Shown here: positions 1-7,703 of the stretch, piece after piece | How positions within the stretch are numbered: the first letter of the stretch is position 1 | Layout of the letters: the number at the start of each line of letters is the position of its first letter | Assembly: GCF_025144225.1 (NCBI RefSeq) | Contig: NZ_JALXXB010000005.1 | Location: 112,835-176,834, forward strand | From: Aestuariimicrobium sp. p3-SID1156 | GTDB lineage: Bacteria; Actinomycetota; Actinomycetes; Propionibacteriales; Propionibacteriaceae | Direction: 5' to 3' | DNA length: 64,000 nt | The notes under the pieces: generated by a model | What the model was told of the DNA's origin: nothing | What the model saw: the letters and a program-made list of their open reading frames with translations, nothing else | Databases searched by the model: none | Program-made: the position numbers and the translations under genes

Positions 1-528
1 ACGACGTCGCAGGAGGGGCGTGGGAGCGGGGGTGTCACGGACGACCACGCTCAGCGGCACCGAGTCGGAGGAGTCAGTGGGGTCGGGGATGTAGTTGGAC
101 TCGGCCGTGTGGTCCAGGATCGGGCCGGAGTAGTCGACGCCCGCAGTGATGGCCCGCGCGTAGGGGTCGAGCAGGAGCTTGGCCGGGTTGAAGCGCATGC
201 CCCGGTCCGGGTCCCAGGGGCCCTCGACCCGGTATCCGTAGAGCTGCTCGGGCTCGACACCGGGCACGTGCACGACCCAGACCCCATCGGGGTTGCGAAC
301 CATGTCGTGATTGCGCTGCGTGCGGTCGGGGTTGACCAGGGCGAGCTCGACGCGAGTGGCTCGGGGAGCCCACAGTGCGAAGCGGCACCCACCGTCCATC
401 AGGGTGGCGCCCAGGATACTGGAGTCCATCGGAGCGCTGGGGCCCTCGATCGTGTCCTCGGGTGCGTCGATGGGGGGTACAGCAGCTTCTGCGGCGACGG
501 TCGGGGCGTCGACGAGTGGAGTGGTCAT
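1..528 (-). CDS. glgX: Glycogen debranching enzyme GlgX, N-terminal part (runs off the window)
   Basis: The reading frame stays open to base 1, so only the first 176 codons are present. GlgX is a cytoplasmic GH13 enzyme that cuts alpha-1,6 branches from phosphorylase-limited glycogen. The visible part is a disordered Ala/Pro/Glu-rich leader (about 1-38) followed by a CBM48-type beta-sandwich (about 40-130) with FALWAPRATRVEL, then YGYRVEGPWDPDRG and RFNPAKLLLDPYARAI, which are hallmark GlgX stretches. The catalytic barrel lies beyond the edge. Start: ATG at 528 preceded by AAGGA. It is divergent from the enoyl-CoA hydratase gene with a 90-base gap. The related enzymes TreZ and GlgB share CBM48 but not the FNPAKLLLDPYA run, so GlgX is the best reading. 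Confidence 0.88.
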   Translation of the reverse strand, partial: MTTPLVDAPTVAAEAAVPPIDAPEDTIEGPSAPMDSSILGATLMDGGCRFALWAPRATRVELALVNPDRTQRNHDMVRNPDGVWVVHVPGVEPEQLYGYRVEGPWDPDRGMRFNPAKLLLDPYARAITAGVDYSGPILDHTAESNYIPDPTDSSDSVPLSVVVRDTPAPTPLLRRR

Positions 529-606
529 CTCATCCTTCGGGTCCGGGCCCATGGGCAGGGCGTTCATAGGATAGGCCGACTGACCAAGAGCACCACGCCA
601 GTGGGG

Positions 607-612
607 TAGTTT
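607..612 (+). promoter_or_regulatory. -10 box TAGTTT, leaderless-type, for the enoyl-CoA hydratase gene
   Basis: TAGTTT ends 6 bases before the ATG at 619, and no Shine-Dalgarno sequence lies between. This is the spacing expected when transcription starts on the start codon itself. The -35 region is not recognisable. Confidence 0.5.
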
Positions 613-618
613 TGCCCC

Positions 619-1410
619 ATGAGCCAGCCTGCATCTGATCTGGTGACCATGGAGGTCACCGAGAGCGTCGCCGTCGTGACGGTGAACCGCCCGCCCGTGA
701 ACGCCTTGACCATGGACATGCAGGATCGGATCGGTGACCTGGCCAAGGAGATTGCACGGACCGAGTCCATCAAGTCGGTCGTGGTGACGGGTGAGGGCCG
801 CGCCTTCGTGGCTGGCAATGACATCACCGAAATGGCCGGGATGTCGCTGGCCGACATGCACGCCCGCGTCCACCCCATGCAGGCGTGTTTCACCGCCATC
901 GCCAAGCTGCCCAAGCCCGTGGTTGCCGCCATCAATGGGTATGCCCTGGGAGGCGGACTTGAGCTGGCGCTCTGCGCCGACTACCGCATTGCCTCCCAGA
1001 AGGCTCGTCTTGGTCTTCCCGAGGTGACCCTTGGCATCATGCCCGGTATCGGCGGGACGCAGCGCCTTCCGCGCCTGATCGGCCCCTCCCGCGCCAAGGA
1101 CCTGATCTTCACCGGCCGCCACGTGGACGCCGACGAGGCGCTGGCCATCGGGCTGGTGGACGAGGTCGTCGAGCCGGAGCTGCTGATGGACCAGGCCATG
1201 GCCTGGGCCCTGCAGTTCAAGGACGCCGCCAGCTGGGCCCTCCGCTGGGCCAAGGAGGCCATCGACACCGGCCTGGAGACCGACCTGGACACCGGCTTGA
1301 TGATCGAGGCCACCGGTTTCGCCGCCCTGTTCAGCACCGAGGACCGCCGCACCGGCATGAAGAGCTTCCTGGAAGAGGGACCGGGCAAGGCCGTCTTCCG
1401 CGGCCGATGA
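619..1410 (+). CDS. Enoyl-CoA hydratase/isomerase family protein
   Basis: A 263-residue crotonase-fold protein, the usual family length. The oxyanion-hole segment AFVAGNDITEM (about 62-72) and GGGLELALCADYR are present. Both glutamates that act as acid and base in rat mitochondrial enoyl-CoA hydratase have counterparts: Glu115 in GGGLEL and Glu135 in LGLPEV, followed by GIMPGIGGTQRL. That favours genuine hydration of trans-2-enoyl-CoA over an isomerase-only role. The substrate chain length cannot be read from the sequence. Its last four bases (ATGA) contain the start of the cysteine desulfurase gene, so the two are translationally coupled although they share no obvious pathway. Confidence 0.88.
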   Translation: MSQPASDLVTMEVTESVAVVTVNRPPVNALTMDMQDRIGDLAKEIARTESIKSVVVTGEGRAFVAGNDITEMAGMSLADMHARVHPMQACFTAIAKLPKPVVAAINGYALGGGLELALCADYRIASQKARLGLPEVTLGIMPGIGGTQRLPRLIGPSRAKDLIFTGRHVDADEALAIGLVDEVVEPELLMDQAMAWALQFKDAASWALRWAKEAIDTGLETDLDTGLMIEATGFAALFSTEDRRTGMKSFLEEGPGKAVFRGR

Positions 1411-2555
1411 CCACCCAGCGGGCCTATTTCGACCACGCGGCCACCGCGCCACTGCTGCCTGCCGCACGGGACGCCTGGTTGGCTGCCACCGAGCGGGCCG
1501 GGAACCCCGGCGGCCTGCACACCTCCTCACGCCGGGTGAAGTCCTTGCTCGAGGACGCCCGCGAGTCGGTGGCAGCTGACCTCGGCGCCCACCCCACCGA
1601 GGTGGTCTTCACCTTCACCGCCACCGAGGCCGACTCGCTGGCCGTGCTGGGTGGCTCGCGCCTGGACCCGGCTCGTCCCGGGGTGGTGATCAGCGCCATC
1701 GAGCACCCGGGTGTGGCCAAGGCTGTTGACCACCTCGACGACGTACGCATCGCGCCGGTGGACGCCGAGGGGCTGATGGACCGTGCGGCCCTGGCCGACC
1801 TGGTCGATGACACCGTCGGCCTGGTCAGTGTGCAGCTGGTGAACGGCGAGGTGGGCACCATCCAGCCCGTGGCGGGGGTCGCCGAACTGGCGCATGCCCG
1901 CGGGGCGCTGGCCCACACCGATGCGGTGCAGGCCCTGGTCGCTCCCGGTCTGGACTTCGCCGGGCTCGGGGTCGACATGGCCACCGTCGCCGGCCACAAG
2001 ATCGGGGCCCCCATCGGCATCGGTGCCCTCCTCGTGCGCCGCGAGCTGACCCTGAAGCCGCTGGGCACCGGGGCCGGCCAGGAACGCGGCATGGCCTCGG
2101 GCACCCCCTCAGCAGCCCTGGCCAGTGCCTTCGCCGCTGCCCTGGCACACCTGTCCTCCACCCGCGAGCAGCAACTGGGACGCTTGCGCGAGGTGCGCGG
2201 TCGGATCCTCGGCTCCGTGGCCCAGCTGGCGGACGTGCGGGTGAACGGTCCTCAAGAGGACGGACTCCAGATGCCGGGCATCCTCAACCTGACCTTCTCG
2301 GGTGCGCGGGCCGACGACGTGCTGTTCCTGCTCGACCAGGCCGGCATCGACGCCTCGGCAGGGTCGGCCTGCCGCGCCGGTCTGCACCAGCCCAGCGACG
2401 TCCTACTCGCGATGGGACGAAGCGTGGAGGACGCCTCCAGCTCGGTGCGGCTCTCCTTCGGGGCCGAGGTCACCGATGCCGAGGTGGACCTCCTTGTCGC
2501 CACGCTTCCGGGGGCCGTGGAGCAGGCTCGGCGGGCCCACGATCCTGCTCGGTAG
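1407..2555 (+). CDS. Cysteine desulfurase (class V aminotransferase family)
   Basis: A 382-residue PLP enzyme that releases sulfur from L-cysteine as a persulfide. The PLP lysine is Lys198 in VAGHKIGAPIG. His100 (IEHPGV) and Asp172 (HTDAVQ) fit the cofactor-binding positions. The catalytic cysteine is Cys322 in ASAGSACRAG, with the long flexible loop of the IscS/NifS group. It overlaps the preceding gene by four bases and lies 38 bases upstream of mnmA. This neighbourhood (iscS followed by trmU/mnmA) also exists in Mycobacterium tuberculosis and suggests that this enzyme supplies sulfur for tRNA 2-thiouridine. It may serve Fe-S assembly too, but no iscU or sufU lies nearby. Confidence 0.93.
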   Translation: MTTQRAYFDHAATAPLLPAARDAWLAATERAGNPGGLHTSSRRVKSLLEDARESVAADLGAHPTEVVFTFTATEADSLAVLGGSRLDPARPGVVISAIEHPGVAKAVDHLDDVRIAPVDAEGLMDRAALADLVDDTVGLVSVQLVNGEVGTIQPVAGVAELAHARGALAHTDAVQALVAPGLDFAGLGVDMATVAGHKIGAPIGIGALLVRRELTLKPLGTGAGQERGMASGTPSAALASAFAAALAHLSSTREQQLGRLREVRGRILGSVAQLADVRVNGPQEDGLQMPGILNLTFSGARADDVLFLLDQAGIDASAGSACRAGLHQPSDVLLAMGRSVEDASSSVRLSFGAEVTDAEVDLLVATLPGAVEQARRAHDPAR

Positions 2556-2581
2556 ATGCGCTGGCCATGAGAACCGCTCAG

Positions 2582-2587
2582 TAGAAT
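2582..2587 (+). promoter_or_regulatory. -10 box TAGAAT, leaderless-type, for mnmA
   Basis: TAGAAT, one base from TATAAT, ends exactly 6 bases before the GTG of mnmA. There is no ribosome-binding site in the six bases between. It would let mnmA be transcribed separately from the desulfurase gene. Confidence 0.55.
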
Positions 2588-2593
2588 GCCCGG

Positions 2594-3655
2594 GTGAAGG
2601 TTCTCGCAGCGATGTCCGGAGGCGTCGATTCCGCCGTCGCCGCTGCCCGCATGGTGGCCGCCGGTCACCAGGTCGTGGGCGTCCACCTTGCCCTGTCGAA
2701 GAACCCCGAGAGCTTCCGCTCCGGTGCGCGCGGCTGCTGCTCGCTGGAGGACTCCCACGACGCCCGCCGGGTGGCCGACAAGCTCGGCATCCCGTTCTAC
2801 GTCTGGGACTTCTCCGATCGCTTCCGTGCCGACGTGGTCGACGACTTCCTGGCCGAGTACCAGGCCGGGCGCACTCCGAACCCGTGCCTGCGCTGCAACG
2901 AGAAAATCAAGTTCGCCGCAGTCCTCGAACGCGGGCTGGCACTCGGCTTCGACGCCGTCGCCACCGGCCACTACGCCCAGCTGGACGCTGAGGGCCTGCA
3001 CCGTGCCGTCGACCCCGCCAAGGATCAGTCCTATGTCCTGGGGACGCTGCATGCCGATCAGCTGCAGCGCTGCCTGTTCCCCCTGGGGGATTCGGTGAAG
3101 ACCGATGTCCGCGCGGAGGCTGCTGCGCTCGGCTTCGGGGTGGCCAAGAAGCCCGACTCCCACGACATCTGCTTCATCCCCGACGGCGACACCGCCGGCT
3201 TCCTCGACCGCCACCTCGGTGCCCGGCCCGGTGAGATCGTGGACGCCGACGGCACCCCGCTGGGGGAGCACGGCGGCACCCACCGCTACACCGTGGGGCA
3301 GCGCAAGGGGCTGCACCTGGGGCGTCCCGCCGCCGATGGACGCCCCCGCTACGTGCTGTCGATCGAGCCCGTGGCCAACACCGTGGTGGTGGGGCCCAAG
3401 GAGAGGTTGTCGGTGACCCGCATCGAGGGCATCCGCCCGACCTGGGCCGGTCCCGAGCGCGAGGGGCAGTGGCGTGGCCATGTCCAGGTCCGCGCCCACG
3501 GTGAGGCGATGCCCGCCCTGGTCGAGACCAACGGTGACCACCTAGTCGCCCAGCTGGACGAGCCCTGCACCGGTATCGCTCCCGGTCAGGCCATCGTCAC
3601 CTACGACGGCGACAGGGTCGTCGGGTCGGCCACCATCGCCAGGGCATCGCGGTGA
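2594..3655 (+). CDS. mnmA: tRNA-specific 2-thiouridylase MnmA
   Basis: This 353-residue ATP-dependent enzyme puts sulfur on U34 of tRNA-Lys, -Glu and -Gln. The PP-loop AMSGGVDSA (about 6-14) binds ATP. The two catalytic cysteines are Cys98 in [12 protein letters not shown] and Cys193 in [16 protein letters not shown] and KDQSYVL are further family landmarks, and a C-terminal beta-barrel follows from about residue 225. The GTG start at 2594 matches the family N-terminus and lacks a Shine-Dalgarno sequence, consistent with a leaderless message. The cysteine desulfurase just upstream is the likely sulfur donor. Confidence 0.96.
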   Translation: MKVLAAMSGGVDSAVAAARMVAAGHQVVGVHLALSKNPESFRSGARGCCSLEDSHDARRVADKLGIPFYVWDFSDRFRADVVDDFLAEYQAGRTPNPCLRCNEKIKFAAVLERGLALGFDAVATGHYAQLDAEGLHRAVDPAKDQSYVLGTLHADQLQRCLFPLGDSVKTDVRAEAAALGFGVAKKPDSHDICFIPDGDTAGFLDRHLGARPGEIVDADGTPLGEHGGTHRYTVGQRKGLHLGRPAADGRPRYVLSIEPVANTVVVGPKERLSVTRIEGIRPTWAGPEREGQWRGHVQVRAHGEAMPALVETNGDHLVAQLDEPCTGIAPGQAIVTYDGDRVVGSATIARASR

Positions 3656-3668
3656 GGGGGCAGTGACC

Positions 3669-4643
3669 ATGAAGTGGACGACCCTCGGTTCCCTACCCGG
3701 AACCGACATGCCTGCCGCCGCGCGGCTCCTCTTTGAGGAGACGCCAGACCTGGTGGCGATCCCCGAACTACCGGCCCGAGGGGTCGGTGCCGACATGGTT
3801 GGCCGCACCCTCGGCCTCTCGATGCTCGGCGCCGACCTGCAGCCCGCGGGCTGGCGGATCACTGACCACCACGGCGCCGACCAACGTCGGGCGACCCGCC
3901 TGCTCAGGCAGGACCTGGACGTCATGGAGGAGCAGGCCCAGGAGTTCACCGGCGTCGTGAAGCTGTCGATCGCCGGACCCTGGACACTCGCGGCGACGGT
4001 CGAGCGCCCTCGCGGGGACAAGGTGCTGGCTGGCCTCGGGCTGGCACGTGAGCTCACCGCTTCACTGGTCGAGGGAGTGGGTGAGTTGCTGGGCGAGCTA
4101 CGCCGACGACTTCCGGTCGCGAGCTGGTGCCTCCAGCTGGACGAACCGATGCTGGGCCCGGTGCTGGAGGGCGCGATCGCGACCGCCTCCGGGTACCAGC
4201 GACACCGAGCCGTGGGCGCTTCAGAAGCCGTCGAATCCCTCGATGCCTTCGCAGGACTTGCCGACCAGACCGTCCTCCACTTCTGCGGCGCTCCGCTCAC
4301 CGCTGTGCTGGAGCGCACCTCGATCCCGCAGGTCAGCGTCGACGTGACCCGGCTGAACGGCCGACATGTTGACCTGCTTGCCCCCTGGCTGGAGTCCGGG
4401 CGTGGGGTGTGGTGGGGCGCGGTCCCGACCTGGCCGGTTGACCAGGTGGGCACGGTGGACGCCGACCTCGACCGCCTGATGGCCTTCCTCCGCCGCATGG
4501 GGCTCGCACCGGCCACCGTCGTGGACCAGTCTGCGATCACGCCAGCCTGCGGCCTGGCCGGCTGGGCGCCCTCACCGGCGCGCCGGGCGATCATCCGGGC
4601 GCGCCGGATCGCGGAGCTCGCCACGGAGCAGCTGTTGGCCTGA
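3669..4643 (+). CDS. Short MetE-like (cobalamin-independent methionine synthase C-terminal family) protein
   Basis: A 324-residue protein resembling only the C-terminal TIM barrel of MetE. Landmarks are LQLDEPML (about 156-163), HFCGAPL with zinc ligands His204 and Cys206, and ITPACGLAGW with Cys294. At the third MetE zinc-ligand position (Glu in E. coli, Glu665) it has Asp225 in QVSVDVTR. It has no N-terminal folate-binding half, so it cannot be a full MetE. Its counterpart in M. tuberculosis lies between trmU and ligA, so the position is old and conserved. The ATG at 3669 is chosen because GAGGGGG sits 8 bases upstream; the GTG at 3663 would be too close. The substrate is unknown; a methyltransferase role is an inference. 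Confidence 0.8.
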   Translation: MKWTTLGSLPGTDMPAAARLLFEETPDLVAIPELPARGVGADMVGRTLGLSMLGADLQPAGWRITDHHGADQRRATRLLRQDLDVMEEQAQEFTGVVKLSIAGPWTLAATVERPRGDKVLAGLGLARELTASLVEGVGELLGELRRRLPVASWCLQLDEPMLGPVLEGAIATASGYQRHRAVGASEAVESLDAFAGLADQTVLHFCGAPLTAVLERTSIPQVSVDVTRLNGRHVDLLAPWLESGRGVWWGAVPTWPVDQVGTVDADLDRLMAFLRRMGLAPATVVDQSAITPACGLAGWAPSPARRAIIRARRIAELATEQLLA

Positions 4644-4703
4644 TCGGTGATGACGCCGGACCGACAGACGGGGTCCTTTCGTTCGTGTCAGAGCCATCCG
4701 ACA

Positions 4704-4709
4704 TACTGT
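4704..4709 (+). promoter_or_regulatory. Candidate -10 box TACTGT upstream of the thermonuclease-like gene
   Basis: TACTGT lies 26 bases before the ATG at 4736, allowing a short leader that includes the strong ribosome-binding site. The -35 region around 4682-4687 is a poor match. Confidence 0.35.
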
Positions 4710-4735
4710 GCGTACCGGGGCTCGAAGGAGAGGCG

Positions 4736-5916
4736 ATGAAGGCGCTGGCTGTAGGCGTGCTGACGTTTGGTGTGGTGGTTGGGGGCGGCTACGCCGTCAG
4801 CAGGGCCGTCCATGGCGTGAACGGGTCGGACACGGCTCGCGTAGTACGCGTCATCGACGGAGACACGGTTGACGTGGAGTCGAACGGCAAATCCCAACGC
4901 GTGCGGTTGCTCAACATTGACACTCCCGAAACCAAGCACCCGGACAAGGCTGTGCAGTGCCTCGGTCCTGAGGCCCAGAGTTCCTCAGGCGGGTGCTATC
5001 CCCGGGCGACACCGTCCGCCTCACGTATGACGTGGACCGGGTCGATGGATACGGACGGACACTGGCCGCGGTGAGCAAGAACGGGTCCGATGTCTCGACC
5101 GCCATCGCCGACGCAGGGTACGGGGTCGCGATCAAGGTCGGCGCAAACGCTCGGTTCTATCAGCAGGTCAAGGAGGGTGAGGACCGTGCTCGCAAGGCTG
5201 CGCGTGGACTCTTCGCCGATGACGTGGAATGCACACTGCCGGTGAAGCTCGATGCACTGGAGGCGCAGCTGGGAACTCTTCCGACGACCCCGGCTGCCGA
5301 AGCAGACCTCGACATCCCTTTGGGAGTGGCGGCCGCCGTCGCTGCTGATGCCGACGCCCTGTCCGCAACGCTCGCCGCCATCAAGGACGGTGGCGAGGCC
5401 ACTCGCGTCTGGCGCCTGGCTTACCGGCTTCCGGATCTGGAGAAGCGAGTTGCGGCCGTGTCCCGTAGCGCCGAGCGCAGCCACCAGAAGCTGAGCCAGG
5501 AGAGCACGAAGCGTGCAAAGGCTGCAGCCGCGGCACGGAAGAAGACGGAGGTTGAGGAGGCAGCCCGGAAGAAGAGGGCAGCGGAGGAGGCCGCCACAAA
5601 GAAGCGCGCCGAGCGGGAAGCGGCCGAGAAGGCATCCCGTGAATCAGAGAGCCGCCGACGCGAAGCTCGGCAGCGTGAAATGGCCCCGCGGACGACCACA
5701 TGGAAGAACACACCGCCGACCACGCAGCAGCGACGTCCCACCCCAACGACTCGACCAGCGCCGGCGCCCCCGAGGACCACGCACACGAAATCCTCTCAGC
5801 GCAAGGTCACACCCAAGCGCACGAGCGAGCAGGCCCCGAAGACCAAGTACACCGGCCCTCGTTGCTATGCGCCAGGCGGAAAGACATGGAAGCCGTGTCC
5901 GTCCAAGGGTGGCTGA
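4736..5916 (+). pseudogene. Thermonuclease-like (SNase-fold) exported protein, broken by a -1 frameshift
   Basis: The ATG at 4736 has a strong GGAGAGG 3 bases upstream and begins a membrane or signal segment (MKALAVGVLTFGVVVGGG). The staphylococcal nuclease fold follows: RVIDGDTVDV and VRLLNIDTPE, which hold the counterparts of catalytic Arg35 and Glu43. Near 4975-4980 the frame is lost after CLGPEAQ and runs to a stop at 5074. The rest of the fold continues in the -1 frame from 4978, reading EFLRRVLSPGD then GYGRTLAAV with the Arg87 counterpart. One inserted base would restore 393 residues. After the nuclease come a Lys/Glu/Ala-rich coiled coil, a Pro/Thr-rich linker and a tail with RCYAPGGKTWKPC. 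The essential residues are split between frames, so the gene as read is inactive unless the shift is a sequencing error. Third-position GC looks lower than in flanking genes. Confidence 0.8.
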
Positions 5917-5929
5917 TCAGCCCCACCAC

Positions 5930-5935
5930 TACAGT
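5930..5935 (+). promoter_or_regulatory. -10 box TACAGT, leaderless-type, for a small membrane protein gene
   Basis: TACAGT ends 7 bases before the ATG at 5943, and no Shine-Dalgarno sequence is present. Confidence 0.5.
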
Positions 5936-5942
5936 GGACGCC

Positions 5943-6146
5943 ATGCGAATCTTCACCGACCTGAACCTGAATGGGCGCTCGACCACCCGCGTCCAGCCCA
6001 AGGTCGGGGAGTGGGGGCCCCAGATGGTGCCCAGCACAGCGGCCAAGAAGAGGATGCGGCTCTGGGCGTCCCTGGTGCTGCTCGCGGGCATCGCGGCGCT
6101 TTTCGGAGTTGGTTACTACTTCTACAAGGCGCTCAGCGGCGGCTGA
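5943..6146 (+). CDS. Small single-pass membrane protein of unknown function
   Basis: A 67-residue protein that I do not recognise. A polar N-terminal half (MRIFTDLNLNGRSTTRV) is followed by a KKRMRLW positive cluster and one clear membrane helix (WASLVLLAGIAALFGVGYYF), ending KALSGG. The lysines before the helix would keep the N-terminus in the cytoplasm. It starts 27 bases after the broken nuclease gene and ends 20 bases before the stop of a convergent minus-strand gene. The precisely placed -10 box and good codon use make it a credible gene. Confidence 0.6.
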   Translation: MRIFTDLNLNGRSTTRVQPKVGEWGPQMVPSTAAKKRMRLWASLVLLAGIAALFGVGYYFYKALSGG

Positions 6147-6166
6147 GTGGGGCACCGGCGGAAGGG

Positions 6167-6667
6167 TCACCAGAGCTGGACTGCTCCGAGGGTGATCAGT
6201 GCGAGCCCCAGCGTGCGCACGAAGAAGCCGAGGAAGGCAACCACGCTGAACCCGACGAAGCTCATTCGGGTGGCGCCGGCAAACAGGGTGACCAGGTAGA
6301 TGGGCGGAACACCGACAGCGCCGCTGATGAACAGCAGCGGGTAGCCCCACCGGGGCGACTCCACCAGGTGCGCCGTCCGCTCCGACCAGGACTTCCACCT
6401 CGCTCGCCAGGAGTTGGGATCCAACGGCTTGCTCTTCCGCTGCTGGACCACCGGCAGCTGCTTGCCGCGGCGAACCGCCAGGAACATCAGCTGCTTCCCG
6501 ATCGTCTGCCCGATGGTGAGACCGATGGTCAGGGGGAGAACCCCCAGCACTCCGGCGCCCAGGGCGGCGATGATGAAGGCCTCGGTGTGGAAGATCGGAA
6601 CGACCGAACTCAGCACGCCATAGCCCACCGAGGTCACCATCTCGGCCCAGAAGCGAAGGGTCAGCAT
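6167..6667 (-). CDS. VTT/DedA-like (SNARE-associated) small membrane protein
   Basis: A 166-residue hydrophobic protein with four or five membrane segments. The run SSVVPIFHTEAFIIAALGAG, then GLTIGQTIGKQL, then ISGAVGVPPIYLVTLFAGAT follows the pattern of VTT-domain proteins: a re-entrant loop with P..F.TE, a G...G pair, and a second loop rich in Gly/Pro. Such proteins are flippases or transporters of lipid carriers in some species; here the substrate is unknown. ATG at 6667 is the natural start, with TTG at 6673 as an alternative. It lies 25 bases downstream of the ACT-domain gene on the same strand and may be cotranscribed with it. Confidence 0.6.
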   Translation of the reverse strand: MLTLRFWAEMVTSVGYGVLSSVVPIFHTEAFIIAALGAGVLGVLPLTIGLTIGQTIGKQLMFLAVRRGKQLPVVQQRKSKPLDPNSWRARWKSWSERTAHLVESPRWGYPLLFISGAVGVPPIYLVTLFAGATRMSFVGFSVVAFLGFFVRTLGLALITLGAVQLW

Positions 6668-6692
6668 CGACAACTCAGCATGTGGTCCCCGC

Positions 6693-7310
6693 TCACGCCA
6701 TAGAGGCCAGATGGTGGAGGCGACGCACCTCGGATTCCAGGAACACCGGACCGCCCGGACGCCCCAGGATGATCACACGCTGCTGGGAGGCAGGCGCCAC
6801 CGCGACGGCCGTGTCAGCCCAACTCGGCATCCAACCGGAAGCAAGTTCCGAGGCATGCGGTTGGTCGAAGGGGCCCAGGAGGGAGAGTTGTTCGGGGCCC
6901 AACTCGGGGGCCAGAGCAGTGGCCGCCAACGGGGTGCCCTGTTCGCCGAGGGCCAGGGCCCACTGCGCATTGAAGACCCGCGGCGCGTCCTCGGTGAGGC
7001 GCTGCAGGGCCACCGACGGTTCGGCGAGCATGCGCTCCAGAGCCATCAGGTCGGATTCCAGCCCCCAGTTCGCCGGCACGCGTGACATCCACATCACCCG
7101 CACGCCCTCCAGTTCGGCACACTCGGTGATGACGCTGTCCGGCATGACATCGGCGGGGAGCTCCAGGACGAAGTCGTTGATGACCGATCCGCCCTCGACC
7201 TTCTCGATGATCTCCACCGCAGCGATGTCGGCGCCGACACGACCCAGCGCAGTCGCGACGGCGCCCAGGGAACCGGGTCGGTCGGGAAGGCTCACGCGCA
7301 CATGGAACAC
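6693..7310 (-). CDS. ACT-domain amino-acid-binding protein (Rv3013-like)
   Basis: 205 residues beginning with an ACT domain: [21 protein letters not shown], Gly-rich turn, DIAAVEII, then [19 protein letters not shown] domains bind amino acids or similar small ligands and regulate partner proteins. A second, less conserved half ends [20 protein letters not shown], a segment also found in the M. tuberculosis protein Rv3013, which likewise lies beside gatC. GTG at 7310 is chosen because homologues begin directly before the ACT strand. A longer reading to ATG at 7376 would run through the divergent promoter region. Function is unproven; conserved linkage to gatCAB hints at a tie to amino-acid status. 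Confidence 0.75.
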   Translation of the reverse strand: MFHVRVSLPDRPGSLGAVATALGRVGADIAAVEIIEKVEGGSVINDFVLELPADVMPDSVITECAELEGVRVMWMSRVPANWGLESDLMALERMLAEPSVALQRLTEDAPRVFNAQWALALGEQGTPLAATALAPELGPEQLSLLGPFDQPHASELASGWMPSWADTAVAVAPASQQRVIILGRPGGPVFLESEVRRLHHLASMA

Positions 7311-7316
7311 GCCACA

Positions 7317-7322
7317 AGTGTG
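7317..7322 (-). promoter_or_regulatory. Candidate -10 box CACACT, leaderless-type, for the ACT-domain gene
   Basis: On the minus strand CACACT ends 6 bases before the GTG at 7310. It fits the YAnnnT-N6-start pattern seen elsewhere in the window but is a weak -10 box. Confidence 0.3.
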
Positions 7323-7358
7323 CCACGGCGCCCGAAACCGACCCCCGTGATGACCCCC

Positions 7359-7364
7359 TAGGAT
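7359..7364 (+). promoter_or_regulatory. -10 box TAGGAT for gatCAB
   Basis: TAGGAT lies 33 bases before the gatC GTG, leaving a short leader that holds the ribosome-binding site AGGAGAG (7387-7393). Confidence 0.5.
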
Positions 7365-7397
7365 GGCGGGGAACATTCACCCGGACAGGAGAGTGCC

Positions 7398-7703
7398 GTG
7401 AGCAGCGCACCCTTGACGAGCGCGGACGTAGCCCGACTGGCGAGCCTCGCGCGGATCGAACTTACCCCCCAGGAGCTGGAGCAGTTCGCCCCCCAGCTCG
7501 ACGTCATCCTCGAGTCGGTGACCAGCGTGGCCGAACTGGCGGGCGCAGATGTCGAACCCACCTCCCATGCGCTGCCGCTGACGAACGTCTTCCGCGCCGA
7601 CGAGGTGCGTCCCTCGTTCACCGCAGCCCAGGCGCTCGCGGGTGCCCCCGCCGCCGAGGACAACCGTTTCAGTGTCCCCCGCATCCTGGACGAGGAGGCC
7701 TGA
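7398..7703 (+). CDS. gatC: Asp-tRNA(Asn)/Glu-tRNA(Gln) amidotransferase subunit C
   Basis: A 101-residue protein with the GatC pattern: [18 protein letters not shown] near the N-terminus, [12 protein letters not shown] in the middle and the C-terminal proline-rich belt ([19 protein letters not shown]) that wraps between GatA and GatB. It stabilises the GatCAB complex, which converts misacylated Glu-tRNA(Gln), and often Asp-tRNA(Asn), to the correct amide forms. AGGAGAG sits 4 bases before the GTG. The stop codon overlaps the gatA start by one base. Confidence 0.95.
   Translation: MSSAPLTSADVARLASLARIELTPQELEQFAPQLDVILESVTSVAELAGADVEPTSHALPLTNVFRADEVRPSFTAAQALAGAPAAEDNRFSVPRILDEEA

Noticed and set aside
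4658..4683. Terminator after the MetE-like gene
   Set aside because: GGACC and GGTCC can form only a five-base stem with a 9-base loop and a broken T-run (TTTCGTT).
4970..4985. Programmed -1 frameshifting in the thermonuclease-like gene
   Set aside because: No X-XXY-YYZ slippery site and no following stem are visible, so a single-base deletion or sequencing error is simpler.
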